Source: JBBROS01 sp965199595
GTDB lineage: Bacteria; Pseudomonadota; Alphaproteobacteria; Acetobacterales; Acetobacteraceae
NCBI GenBank assembly: GCA_965199595.1
Contig: OZ241182.1
Span: 3,534,001-3,598,000 of the forward strand
Length of the DNA: 64,000 bases
Reading direction: 5' to 3'
Within the stretch, counting starts at the first letter, position 1, and every line of letters begins with the position of its first letter. The position numbers and the translations under genes are program-made. Shown piece after piece: positions 36,001 through 44,751 of the stretch. The notes under the pieces were generated by a model that was not told where the DNA came from, did no database searches, and worked only from the letters and a program-made list of their open reading frames with translations.

Positions 36001-36957
36001 TCAGGCCTCCGGCGTCAGCACCGCCTGCACTGCGTCCACCATCGCATTCAGCACCACGACCATCGCCGACGAATACAGCACGCAGGCCATCACCATCGCC
36101 AGGTCCAGGCTGCGGAGTGCGTCATAGGTCAGCCGGCCTACGCCAGGCAGGCCGAACACCACCTCCACCAGCACCGTCCCGCCACCCAGCAGCGCTCCCA
36201 GATCAAGCCCGAGCACCGCAAGCACCGGGATGGCGGCGTTCGGCAAGGCATGCACCAGCACGATGCGGCCTTCGCGCAGGCCTTTGGCCCGGGCCGTCCG
36301 CGCGTAATCCTGCCGCAGCGCCGCCTGCAACCCGGTGCGCAGCAGCCGCCCATAGATCCCGGCATACAGCACGGCCAGGGTGAGCCAGGGCAGCGCCATC
36401 ATGCGAAACCACCCGGCCACGCCCCGCGCCGGCAGCCCCAGCGGCGGCACCCAGGCGAACACGCTGGCATGCAGCGGCCCCTGCGCCGCCCAGACCACCA
36501 CCGCACCCAGCCAGAACGCCGGCACCGACACCCCCAGCAGCCCCAGCGCCACCACGGCCCGGCCCACGCCCGGCCCCGCCCGCGCCGCCAGCAGCCCGAT
36601 CCCCAAGCCCGCCAGGATGAACAATACCGCCGCCCCCAGCGCCAGGCCCAGCGTGGTCGGCACCGCGCGCAGCACGGCCGGCACCACCAGCTGGCCGCGG
36701 TTGACGAAGCTCGGCAGGTCCTGCGTCACGAACAGGCGCCGCATCAGCGCCAGGTATTGCAGCGGCAGCGGACGATCCAACCCGTATTCGGCCCGCACCA
36801 GCGCCAGGGTCTCCGCCGAGGCGCCGCGCCCGGCCAGGCGAGCCGCCGGGTCCGCCCCCGGGGTGGCGACGAACATCACGAACACCAGCACGCTGATGCC
36901 GAACAGCACTGCGGCGGCATGCAGCGCCCGCCCCGCCGCGCGCTCAATCAGCGGCAT
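36001..36957 (-). CDS. Peptide/nickel-type ABC permease (DppB-like)
   Basis: An inner-membrane permease of 318 residues with about six hydrophobic segments. It has the DppB-type N-terminus (a helix followed by a periplasmic ATPGADPAARLAGR segment and EYGLDRPLPLQYLAL). The cytoplasmic EAA loop, near ARTARAKGLREGRIVLVHALPN, contacts the ATPase in working systems. It overlaps the DppC-like gene by 14 bases and is the last gene of the operon. No ATPase gene follows. Confidence 0.9.
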   Translation of the reverse strand: MPLIERAAGRALHAAAVLFGISVLVFVMFVATPGADPAARLAGRGASAETLALVRAEYGLDRPLPLQYLALMRRLFVTQDLPSFVNRGQLVVPAVLRAVPTTLGLALGAAVLFILAGLGIGLLAARAGPGVGRAVVALGLLGVSVPAFWLGAVVVWAAQGPLHASVFAWVPPLGLPARGVAGWFRMMALPWLTLAVLYAGIYGRLLRTGLQAALRQDYARTARAKGLREGRIVLVHALPNAAIPVLAVLGLDLGALLGGGTVLVEVVFGLPGVGRLTYDALRSLDLAMVMACVLYSSAMVVVLNAMVDAVQAVLTPEA

Positions 36958-37795
36958 CCAGCGCCTCCCCGATGGCGTTCAGCGCCAGCACCGTCGCACA
37001 CAGCGCGAGCCCGGGGGCGATGGCGACCACGGGCCGCTGGTGCAGCAGCGCGACCCCATCGCCGATCAGCGTGCCCCAGCTGACCCCCGGGGCCGGCACG
37101 CCCACGCCCAGCACGGAGAGCGTCGCCTCCGTCAGCAGCATCATCGCGGCGATGACCGGCGCCAGGCCCAGCAGCAGCGGCGTCAGCTGCGGCAGCAGAT
37201 GCCGGCGCATGATGTGCAGACGGCCGCCGCCGATGGCCTGCGCCGCCTCGATGAACAGCGTTCCACGCAACGCCAGCAGCGCCGCCCGCACCGGCCGCGC
37301 GACATAGGGCGTATAGACCAGGCCCAGGATCACCATCGGCAGCCACAACCCGGCTGCGGCCCCGCCCAGCACGAGCGACAGCGAGATCGCCAGCAGCGTC
37401 ACCGGGAACGCCCAGACCAGGTCGATCAACGCCGACACCCCTGTGTCCACCACGGCGCCGAACCCGGCCGCCAGCACCCCGGCCAGGCCCCCCACCAGCA
37501 GGCACAGCAGCGTGGCGCCGCCCGCCACCATCAACGAGGTGCGCCCGCCATACAGCAGCCGCGCCGCCACATCCCGCCCCAGACGGTCCGCGCCCAGCAG
37601 GTAGCCGCCGCGCAGGCCGGGCCCGACCGGGACGGTGCCGACACCGCCGGCCAGTTCCGCCAGCACCGGCTGCCCGTCGATGCTGCCCAGCACGTTGGTG
37701 CGGAACGGGTCCGTGCCGGAAACCCAGCTGGCATAGGCGGGCGCCAGGCCGCACGCCGCCAGGATCAGCAGCAGCGCCGTCAGCCCGGCCTTCAT
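36944..37795 (-). CDS. Peptide/nickel-type ABC permease (DppC-like)
   Basis: A 283-residue permease of the DppC type. After one N-terminal hydrophobic segment come LGADRLGRDVAARLLYGGRTSL, the conserved DppC entry motif, and about five more helices. The EAA loop reads EAAQAIGGGRLHIMRRHLLPQ. It overlaps the binding-protein gene by 4 bases upstream and the DppB gene by 14 downstream, so it is translated from the same mRNA. Confidence 0.9.
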   Translation of the reverse strand: MKAGLTALLLILAACGLAPAYASWVSGTDPFRTNVLGSIDGQPVLAELAGGVGTVPVGPGLRGGYLLGADRLGRDVAARLLYGGRTSLMVAGGATLLCLLVGGLAGVLAAGFGAVVDTGVSALIDLVWAFPVTLLAISLSLVLGGAAAGLWLPMVILGLVYTPYVARPVRAALLALRGTLFIEAAQAIGGGRLHIMRRHLLPQLTPLLLGLAPVIAAMMLLTEATLSVLGVGVPAPGVSWGTLIGDGVALLHQRPVVAIAPGLALCATVLALNAIGEALDAAD

Positions 37796-39348
37796 CGGAT
37801 GCGGGCAAGCTGGAACAACCAGCGGAAGCTCTCGTGATAGACGAAATGGTCCACCCGCCGCGACACCACGTCGATATAGCGTGGCGCGAACAGCACCACG
37901 GCGGGTGCTGCATCGGTGATCGCCCGATCCACGGCGGCGACGCCGGGCCAGTCCCGGGCAAGCAGGGCGGTATCCAGCCGTTGATCGAGCGCTGGGTCGC
38001 AGAAACCGGGAATGTTGGTGGACGACTCCGACCCGGCGTGGAACGCAGCGCAGCCGAAGTTCCCGCTGAGGATGTTCGCCGCCGAGGGATAGTCGGCATA
38101 CCAGCTGGTGAGGCTCGCCTGCACCCGGTTGGCGGTGTTCTGGATATAGGTGAACTGCACGTTGCCCGAGAGGGTCTGCAACCGCGGCCGCAACCCGAGA
38201 TCGGTGAGCACATCGAGCAGATAGGTGCCGATGGCCTGGGACACCGCGGCATCATCCACCACCAGCGTCACCGCCTGCCCGACCCGGCCGCTCTCGGCCA
38301 TCAGCCGGCGTGCGGCGGCCAGATCCCGTTCATAGGGGCAGTAGGCCTCATGCCCCGGCAGCCCCGGCGGGATCGCCTGGCAGAGCGGCACCGCCAGCCC
38401 GGAGCCGCCGAACAGGCGCACGGCGGCGCGGCGGTCGACCGCCAGGTTGAAGGCCCGCCGCACCCGCACATCGTCGAACGGCGGCAGATGGGTGTTGAGC
38501 GGCACGAACCACAGCGCCGGCGGCGGGTTGATCCGCACCTGGTCGGCCCTGCCGCTCAACTCGGCCAGGCGGTCGGGCGGCGGCGTGTCGAACATCCAGT
38601 CCGCCTGGTCGTTCAGGATCGCCGTGACCTGCGCCTCCGCATCCAGGCCGAACTCGTAGCGGACCGCATCGGCCTCCCCGGGCGGTTGGGCGTCGATGGA
38701 CCAGGGCGCGAAGAACGGGTTGCGCTCCAGCACCAGGGCGGCATTCGGGTCGTAGCTGGCGATGCGATACGGCCCGGTGCCGGGCAGCGGACCTGTTCCG
38801 GCCTGCTGGGGTGATACGTCCGCCGGAAGGATGCTGGCGTGGGGCAGTGCCAGCTTCTGCAGGAACTCCGGGTCGGGCCGGGTCAGCGTGATGCTGATGA
38901 CATCGCCGTCCGCGCGAACGCCGGGCAGCACGCAGGTGGCCGGGATGGCCAGACACGCGGCTGCACCCTCGATCACACCAAAGAAGGTGCCGGCCGTCGG
39001 GCTGCCCACCTCGAAGATGCGGCGGAACGAGGACACCACGTCCTCCGGCCGCACCGGGGCGCCGCTGGAAAAGCGGATGCCGGGTCTCAGCCTGAAGCGA
39101 TACACCAGGCCATCCGGTGCCGGGACAGCGAGCGCCAGGTCCGGCACGATCTCCGTGCCCGCGGCGCCAGCCACCTTGCGGAAGGCGACCAGCCCGTCAT
39201 AGACGCCGGCGAACACCTGCCAGTATTGCGCCGTGTAGTTGACCTGCGGATCGATCGACCCGGCGGCGCTGCGGGCCAGCAGCCGCAACGTGCCGCTGGC
39301 CTGGGCCGGTGCCGCCGCCAGCAGCAGGAGCAGCAGCAGCCACCGCAT
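37792..39348 (-). CDS. Peptide-type ABC substrate-binding protein (SBP family 5)
   Basis: A periplasmic solute receptor of 518 residues with a signal peptide of about 17 residues (LLLLLLAAAPAQA). Mature segments such as LRPGIRFSSGAPVRPEDVVSS, GTGPYRIASYDPN and DDVRVRRAFNLAVDR are typical of the DppA/OppA family, whose ligands are peptides, opines, nickel chelates or related small molecules. The start overlaps the methyltransferase stop by one base. The gene is in an operon with a PurD-like enzyme, so the ligand may be a ligase product or substrate (inference). Confidence 0.9.
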   Translation of the reverse strand: MRWLLLLLLLAAAPAQASGTLRLLARSAAGSIDPQVNYTAQYWQVFAGVYDGLVAFRKVAGAAGTEIVPDLALAVPAPDGLVYRFRLRPGIRFSSGAPVRPEDVVSSFRRIFEVGSPTAGTFFGVIEGAAACLAIPATCVLPGVRADGDVISITLTRPDPEFLQKLALPHASILPADVSPQQAGTGPLPGTGPYRIASYDPNAALVLERNPFFAPWSIDAQPPGEADAVRYEFGLDAEAQVTAILNDQADWMFDTPPPDRLAELSGRADQVRINPPPALWFVPLNTHLPPFDDVRVRRAFNLAVDRRAAVRLFGGSGLAVPLCQAIPPGLPGHEAYCPYERDLAAARRLMAESGRVGQAVTLVVDDAAVSQAIGTYLLDVLTDLGLRPRLQTLSGNVQFTYIQNTANRVQASLTSWYADYPSAANILSGNFGCAAFHAGSESSTNIPGFCDPALDQRLDTALLARDWPGVAAVDRAITDAAPAVVLFAPRYIDVVSRRVDHFVYHESFRWLFQLARIR

Positions 39349-40202
39349 CACCTGCGGAACACGAAGGCGTTGCCGTCCCACATCCGGAAGGGTCGCACCC
39401 CGGCCTTCAGCAGGATGAACCCCGCGGCCTTTGCCCATCGTTCGGCATCGTCCCGGTCGGCCTGCGCGTCCTGGCGGTAGGACAGGTTCAGGATGCACAA
39501 GGCCCCGCCGGCCCGTAACGCCCGGGCGGCACCCTGCACATGAAGCAGCGCCGTCTCCGGCCCGGTCTGCACGATGTAGGGGAAGCTGTCGATCGCGAGG
39601 ATAAGGTCGAAACCACCGGCCGGCAGGGCGTCCAGATCCTCGCCCGAGGTCTGCGCCACCCGCACGTTCGGCATCGCCTCCAGCCGCCGCGCCGCCTCCG
39701 CCACCATGCCGGCCGAGACATCGAGCCCCAGCACGGACCGGCACCGCGGCGCCATCACCGCCGCGACCCGGCCGATGCCGCAGCCCAGGTCCAGCACATC
39801 CGCCTCGGAACGCAGCACGCCCTCCGCCGCCAGCCAGTCGACGATCTCCTCCGTGGCGGCCGCCAGGATCACCGGGTCACCCAGGGAGTACAGCGCCACG
39901 CTTGCCTCGGGCGAATACGCGACCGCCCGGTCGAAGAAGGCGGCGATGCGCGCCACGCCCTCGCCCGGCGTGGGGCCCGAGGCGTCGTGCTCCGCCATGC
40001 TGTGCGCCATATGCGCGGCCAGGTCCGTCAGTTCGGCCTCTCGCGCGGTCACCAGGCCGCGCATCGCCGCTACCGCCGGGCCCACCGGTGCCGCGTCCAG
40101 CGCCCGCAGCATCGCCGCGGCATCCAGACCGGACAGCAGCAGCCGTGCGACGGCGACCTGTGGCGAGATGGTGCCGGCAAGGCAGTCCGCGATCGCCGTC
40201 AC
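39348..40202 (-). CDS. SAM-dependent methyltransferase with an extra N-terminal helical domain
   Basis: A 284-residue class I methyltransferase. Residues 1-90 form an Ala-rich helical domain without recognised family. The SAM-binding core has DVLDLGCGIGR at about 136-145, SVLGLDVSAGM as motif II and GFDLILAIDSFPYI as motif IV. GTG 40202 overlaps the upstream ATP-grasp stop by 4 bases and is taken as start. The substrate is unknown; a carboxylate, amine or hydroxyl of the ATP-grasp product is a natural guess. Confidence 0.85.
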   Translation of the reverse strand: MTAIADCLAGTISPQVAVARLLLSGLDAAAMLRALDAAPVGPAVAAMRGLVTAREAELTDLAAHMAHSMAEHDASGPTPGEGVARIAAFFDRAVAYSPEASVALYSLGDPVILAAATEEIVDWLAAEGVLRSEADVLDLGCGIGRVAAVMAPRCRSVLGLDVSAGMVAEAARRLEAMPNVRVAQTSGEDLDALPAGGFDLILAIDSFPYIVQTGPETALLHVQGAARALRAGGALCILNLSYRQDAQADRDDAERWAKAAGFILLKAGVRPFRMWDGNAFVFRR

Positions 40203-41461
40203 GCGTCGTACCAGCCCATGGCGCGCAGCCGGTCCAGCTCCCCCCGCAGCACGCGGTCGCCGATGTCGTTGCGGTAGCGCAGGTCGGCGATGCATACCCC
40301 CCGGGCCCGGGCCATCGCGGCGGCCTGCGAGCCCTCGATGGTGTCGCCGGTGCCGGTCACGACCATGGAATAGCCAGTGTTGCGCCCGGCAAACAGCTGG
40401 CCGTCGGTCAGCCGCATGTCCGAGTAGTGGTAGTGCGCCGGGTCATCCGGCGGCTGATGGAACAGCACGGGCGGCTCGAACGACGGGTCGGACCCCGGCC
40501 GCTCCTCGGGGAAGGGCGGGATGGTGAGCACGATGCCGGTGCACCAGTCAGGCGATGTGGGAAAGCTGCCGTGGCCCCCCTCCAGCATGCGGGTGAACAG
40601 GTCGCCCCACCCCGCGGTCTGCAGGGGCGAGAGGATGGCGTAACCCGGGTTGCCGAACCGGCAGGTGAACTCCAGCGGCCACAGCCCGTCCTTGTTGGCG
40701 ATCATGTTCAGGTTGACGTAGCCGACATGCCCCGCCGCCGCGAACACGGGCTCCAGCCGCCCCAGCGTTGCCCGCATGATCGGCCCGGCACCGCGGTAGG
40801 AGACCAGGGTGCCCATCTCGCCGGTCATCTCGCCGATCTCACCGGGAAAGAAGCGCTTGTGCTCGAAGTCGATGCAGGCGGGCGTCATGAATCGGGTGCC
40901 GTCGAAGTAGGCGCCGACGCCGACCTCGACGCCCTCCAGCCGCGGCATCAGCAGAGCCGGGCCGGGCGGCGGCGCGCGCTGCAGCTGGAACAGCACATCG
41001 AGCCCGGCGACATGGTCGCCCACGAAGGTCGCGCGGGCATTGTTGAAATACTTCAGCACCATCCGCCCGGGGTTCGCCTGCAGCCAAACCGCCGCCGCCG
41101 CCGCATTTTCGAAACGGTGCGCCGGCGCGATGTGCAGCCCGGCCTGCGCCAGAACATCCTGGCCAAACCCGCGATCATACTCCAGCCGATCCCCCAGCGT
41201 GCTGCCGCCGATCACGCGGTATCCTTCCGCCCGCAACTCGTCCTGCAACGCGCCCTGCCCCACCTTCTCGAACAGCAGCACCCCGTCCCGGCCCACCCAG
41301 GGCAGCGCGGCGCGCCAGTCATCCACCCGGTCCACCAGCCCGGCGAACAGGCTGGCATAGGCCGCGTCGCTGGCATGCACGCGCACCTCGTGACCCTCGC
41401 GCATCAAGGTCCGGTACAAGCTGCCCATATCGACGCGGCCGCCGATGCCAAGGACACGCAC
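40199..41461 (-). CDS. PurD-like ATP-grasp ligase
   Basis: A 420-residue ATP-grasp enzyme related to phosphoribosylamine-glycine ligase. The N-terminal Rossmann part starts VLGIGGRVDMGSL, the ATP-binding part carries VLKYFNNARATFVGD, and EGVEVGVGAYFDG and DFEHKRFFPGEIGEMTGEMGT follow, with Mg-site-like PLEFTCRFGNPG. The middle agrees with the PurD superfamily, but the genome neighbourhood lacks purine genes. It probably joins a carboxylate to an amine using ATP. It lies 4 bases after the zincin gene and is coupled to the methyltransferase. A genuine PurD role cannot be excluded. Confidence 0.8.
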   Translation of the reverse strand: MRVLGIGGRVDMGSLYRTLMREGHEVRVHASDAAYASLFAGLVDRVDDWRAALPWVGRDGVLLFEKVGQGALQDELRAEGYRVIGGSTLGDRLEYDRGFGQDVLAQAGLHIAPAHRFENAAAAAVWLQANPGRMVLKYFNNARATFVGDHVAGLDVLFQLQRAPPPGPALLMPRLEGVEVGVGAYFDGTRFMTPACIDFEHKRFFPGEIGEMTGEMGTLVSYRGAGPIMRATLGRLEPVFAAAGHVGYVNLNMIANKDGLWPLEFTCRFGNPGYAILSPLQTAGWGDLFTRMLEGGHGSFPTSPDWCTGIVLTIPPFPEERPGSDPSFEPPVLFHQPPDDPAHYHYSDMRLTDGQLFAGRNTGYSMVVTGTGDTIEGSQAAAMARARGVCIADLRYRNDIGDRVLRGELDRLRAMGWYDA

Positions 41462-41465
41462 GGTG

Positions 41466-41858
41466 CTATCCTTCCGCCTCGAACGCCGCGATCTCGGCGT
41501 CGCTGAAGCCGAAATGGTGCGCGATCTCGTGGATCAGCACGGTGCGGACCAGGCCGAACAGATCCTCCCCGGTCTCGATCCACTCCAGCAGGATCGGCTC
41601 GCGGTACAGCAGGATCAGGTCCGGCGCGTGGGCCACCGCGCCCTCCGCCTGACCGAACGGGAGGCCGCGATACAGCCCGGTCAGCTCCCAGGCATTGTCG
41701 ATCTCCATCTCCTGCAGCGTCTCGTCATCGGCGACGTCCTCCACCAGGATGGAGATGCCGCGCACCTTGGCGCGCAGCACGGCAGGGATCGCGGCCAGGG
41801 CACGGTCGGCGAGATCACCAATATCTTCGATGGAAGGCGGCAGGGTATAATGGGGCAT
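41466..41858 (-). CDS. Zincin-like metallopeptidase family protein (DUF1025)
   Basis: A 130-residue protein with the metzincin-like motif HEIAHHFG at residues 110-117 near the C-terminus and the conserved strand PDLILLYREPILLE before it. This is the MtfA-like/DUF1025 family of predicted cytoplasmic proteases, often stand-alone in alphaproteobacteria. Here it opens the operon of the ATP-grasp gene with a 4-base gap. It may be an unrelated housekeeping gene that the operon uses as its front. Confidence 0.87.
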   Translation of the reverse strand: MPHYTLPPSIEDIGDLADRALAAIPAVLRAKVRGISILVEDVADDETLQEMEIDNAWELTGLYRGLPFGQAEGAVAHAPDLILLYREPILLEWIETGEDLFGLVRTVLIHEIAHHFGFSDAEIAAFEAEG

Positions 41859-41897
41859 GGCGCCATCCCGCCGCCAACCGGCCCCGAGGTCAACCCA

Positions 41898-42185
41898 ATG
41901 CCGATGCTCACCGCCGCGGAACGCGATCAACTTGGCTCCAGCCTGCCGGATTGGCACCTGCTTCCAGGGCGGGACGCGCTGCACCGCAGCTTCGCGTTCA
42001 AGGATTTCAGCGCCGCCTGGGCGTTCATGAGCCGGGTGGCACTGCTGGCGGAGAAGCTGGACCACCATCCCGAATGGTCGAACACCTACAACAAGGTCGC
42101 GATCACCCTCACCAGCCACGACGTAGGCGGCCTCAGCGACCGCGACGCCCGCATGGCCGCCGCCATCGACCGCTTCGTGGCCTAA
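41898..42185 (+). CDS. phhB: 4a-hydroxytetrahydrobiopterin dehydratase (PhhB/DCoH)
   Basis: A 95-residue pterin-4a-carbinolamine dehydratase that recycles tetrahydropterin cofactor. The active-site segment is EKLDHHPEWSNTYNKV with its histidine pair, followed by LTSHDVGGLSDRDARMA. Two in-frame ATGs, 41898 and 41904, are possible. It is divergent from the zincin gene and overlaps the convergent Rrf2 gene at the stop. Confidence 0.93.
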   Translation: MPMLTAAERDQLGSSLPDWHLLPGRDALHRSFAFKDFSAAWAFMSRVALLAEKLDHHPEWSNTYNKVAITLTSHDVGGLSDRDARMAAAIDRFVA

Positions 42186-42610
42186 GCCGCCTTGGGCTGC
42201 AGCGTCTCGATCAGGCTGGCAAGCGTCGTCCGGTGCAGCGTGTCCAGCATCGCCTGGTCCACCTGGCGGAACACCGAGCCCAGCACGCCGTGCATCTGCC
42301 GGCCCACCGGGCAATGCGGGTTCGGCGCGTCGTGCAACGTCAGCACCGTGCCGGCCCGGCCCGCGTTCATCGCCAGCCATACATCGCCCAGGCTGATGGC
42401 GTTCGGCAGCCGAGTGAGTTCCGCACCGCCGGGCCCGCGCCGCACTCGCAACAGCCCGGCCCGCGCCAACTGTCCGGTGATACGCCGCACGACCACGGGA
42501 TTGGTGTTCACGCTCGCGGCGATGTAGTGGCTGGTCGCCGGTCCCTCCCGGCGCTGGCAGGCCAGCAGCAACAGGATATGGATCGCAACTGCGAATCGCG
42601 TGGCAACCAT
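42182..42610 (-). CDS. Rrf2 family transcriptional regulator
   Basis: A 142-residue winged-helix regulator. The start MVATRFAVAIHILLLLA and the wing segment VRRGPGGAELTRL are typical of the Rrf2 family. The three clustered cysteines that hold the Fe-S cluster in IscR/NsrR are not present; only C18 and one in NPHCPVG remain, so it resembles the YwnA type without a cluster. The targets are not known. It overlaps phhB by 4 bases. Confidence 0.88.
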   Translation of the reverse strand: MVATRFAVAIHILLLLACQRREGPATSHYIAASVNTNPVVVRRITGQLARAGLLRVRRGPGGAELTRLPNAISLGDVWLAMNAGRAGTVLTLHDAPNPHCPVGRQMHGVLGSVFRQVDQAMLDTLHRTTLASLIETLQPKAA

Positions 42611-42688
42611 AGGACATGCTAGCAGACTCCCGCGTCAGGGTTCCATCCCCTGCTTTCACCTTGCACTGAACCTGTGTACAAAACGTGA

Positions 42689-43168
42689 ATGGATCTTCCG
42701 CTCGACCCCAGCTTTCCTGAGCGGACGCTTGCCGTGCGCCGGGCCACGGCGCGGCTGTGCCTGCATCTCGGCTGGTCGCCGGTGCACGAGGTGCCGCTGC
42801 CGAACAACCGCCGGGCCGACATCCTGGCGCTGCGGGGCGATGGCGGGTTCGCCTGCATCGAGGTGAAGTCCGGCGCCCGGGATTTCCTGACCGACGGCAA
42901 ATGGCCGGAATACCGGGAGTTCTCGGATGCGCTGTTCTTCGCGGTGGATCAGGACTTTCCGCTGGACCTGCTGCCGCCGGATGCCGGGCTGATCGTCGCG
43001 TGCGGCTGGGAGGCGGAGGTGGTGCGCGAGGCGCCGGAACACCGCCTGCCGCCGGCACGGCGCCGGGCCCTGCTGCACCGCTTCGCCCTGCTCGCCGCCG
43101 GCCGCCTCGCCATGGCGGAAGACCCGGCGGCGGCCCTAAGCGTACGGACGGCGCTGCGGGTCGAGTAG
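42689..43168 (+). CDS. mmcB: MmcB family DNA repair protein (putative endonuclease)
   Basis: A 159-residue protein. NNRRADILALRGDGGFACIE with EVKSGARDFLTDGKWPEYR contains the Asp and Glu-x-Lys of a PD-(D/E)xK nuclease fold. The family was named for mitomycin C sensitivity in Caulobacter and is usually in the SOS regulon. A LexA-like direct repeat before the gene is not convincing here. It is convergent with hldE. Confidence 0.88.
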   Translation: MDLPLDPSFPERTLAVRRATARLCLHLGWSPVHEVPLPNNRRADILALRGDGGFACIEVKSGARDFLTDGKWPEYREFSDALFFAVDQDFPLDLLPPDAGLIVACGWEAEVVREAPEHRLPPARRRALLHRFALLAAGRLAMAEDPAAALSVRTALRVE

Positions 43169-43169
43169 G

Positions 43170-44708
43170 CTAACCAGCGCCACCCGCCGTGATCTTCCGC
43201 ACCATCGCCGTGGTCGAATAGCCCGGCAGCAGTTCCGCCAGCCATACCCTGCCGCCCCAGCCCTGCACCAGGTCCGCACCAACCACCCGGTCCAGCGTGT
43301 AGTCGGCCCCCTTCACCAGCATGTCGGGGCGCAGTTGCTGCAGAGTCGTCTCGGGCGTGTCCTCGTCATAGATCACCACCAGGTCGACCGAGGAGAGGCT
43401 GGCCAGCACCGCCGCCCGGGCCGCTTCCGGCTGCACCGGACGGGACGCGCCCTTCAGCCGGCTCACACTGGCATCCGAGTTGAGGCCGACAACGAGGCGG
43501 TCACACTGGCCGCGCGCCTGCTCCAGCAGATGCACGTGGCCGGGGTGCAGCAGGTCGAAGCAGCCATTGGTGAAGCCGGTGCGCCAGCCGCGGCGGCGCC
43601 AGCGCTCCACCTGCTCGGTCGCCACCTCCCGCGTCACGATCTTGCGCAGCGCCCCGCCCTGCGGCGTCAGCACGGCCAGCAGGTCCTCCTCCCGCGCCAC
43701 TGCGGTGCCGACCTTGCCGACCACGATGCCGGCGGCGATATTCGCCAGCCGCGCTGCGATCTTGAGGTCCAGCCCGGCCGCCAATCCAGCCGCCAACGTC
43801 GCCACCACCGTGTCCCCGGCGCCCGAGACATCGAACACATCCGCCGCCTCGGCCGGGAAATGATGCGCACCATCCGCATCCACCAGCGTCATGCCGTCCT
43901 CGGCGCGCGTGACCAGCACGGCGCCGAAGCCATGCGCCTGCCGCAGGACGGTGGCAGCCGCGACCAATCCCGCCTCGGTGTCCACCGGCATCTCCGTGGC
44001 CTCGCCCAGCTCCCGCCGGTTCGGCGTCACCACGTCGGCACCGGCGTAGCGCGAGTAGTCGGGGCCTTTCGGGTCCACCACCACCCGCCGTCCGGCTGCT
44101 TTGGCGGTGGCGATCAGCTGCGCCGGGATCGTGCCGGACAGCACACCCTTTCTATAGTCGGACAGCACCGTCACCGACGTGGCCGCCATCGCGTCCCCGG
44201 CGATGCGCAACATGCGATCGGCCAGCTTGGCGGCGATCGGCGTGATCTCCTCCCGGTCCGCCCGCAGCAGCTGCTGACCGTTGGAGACAAACCGGGTCTT
44301 GACGGTGGTGGCGCGGGCACCCTCCACCAGCAGCCAGGGCTCGACACCCGGCTGGCCGCCGATCAGCCCGGTGAGGTCGGACCCGGCCTGGTCATCCCCC
44401 ACCACGGACACGAACGCGACCGCGGCCCCCAGGGCGGTGAGGTTGCGCACCACGTTGCCGGCGCCGCCGGGCATCGCCACCTCGCGCTCCACCTCCAGCA
44501 CCGGGATCGGCGCCTCGGGGCTGATACGGTCGACGATGCCATAGACGTAGCGGTCCAGCATCACGTCGCCGATCACGGTGACGCTGGTGCGGCTCAGGCG
44601 CTTGATGGCCTGGGCGAGAACCTGGAGCTCGGCTGGCAGCTCCGGCTCGGCCACCGGCTTGCGCCCCTCGGGTCCGGCCGCCCTGCCGCCGGGGATCATG
44701 CTGTCCAT
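43170..44708 (-). CDS. hldE: Bifunctional heptose-7-phosphate kinase / heptose-1-phosphate adenylyltransferase HldE
   Basis: HldE makes ADP-heptose precursors for LPS core. The 512-residue protein fuses a ribokinase-type kinase, with GGAGNVVRNLTALGA and the late FDVSGAGDTVVATLA, to a nucleotidyltransferase with TNGCFDLLHPGHVHLLEQA (HxGH) from about residue 395. MDSMIPGG at 44708 starts the protein; it adds about 30 residues to the usual HldE. The phosphoesterase gene lies 43 bases upstream on the same strand. Other heptose genes are not in the window. Confidence 0.93.
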   Translation of the reverse strand: MDSMIPGGRAAGPEGRKPVAEPELPAELQVLAQAIKRLSRTSVTVIGDVMLDRYVYGIVDRISPEAPIPVLEVEREVAMPGGAGNVVRNLTALGAAVAFVSVVGDDQAGSDLTGLIGGQPGVEPWLLVEGARATTVKTRFVSNGQQLLRADREEITPIAAKLADRMLRIAGDAMAATSVTVLSDYRKGVLSGTIPAQLIATAKAAGRRVVVDPKGPDYSRYAGADVVTPNRRELGEATEMPVDTEAGLVAAATVLRQAHGFGAVLVTRAEDGMTLVDADGAHHFPAEAADVFDVSGAGDTVVATLAAGLAAGLDLKIAARLANIAAGIVVGKVGTAVAREEDLLAVLTPQGGALRKIVTREVATEQVERWRRRGWRTGFTNGCFDLLHPGHVHLLEQARGQCDRLVVGLNSDASVSRLKGASRPVQPEAARAAVLASLSSVDLVVIYDEDTPETTLQQLRPDMLVKGADYTLDRVVGADLVQGWGGRVWLAELLPGYSTTAMVRKITAGGAG

Positions 44709-44751
44709 CAAACCGGCGTAGCCGTCCCGCGCACAACTGGCAAGATCGGCA

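Noticed and set aside
42620..42688. SOS (LexA) box upstream of mmcB
   Set aside because: One GAAC half-site is present near 42668, but the second half after 7 bases is CAAA, so the alphaproteobacterial direct-repeat box is not complete.
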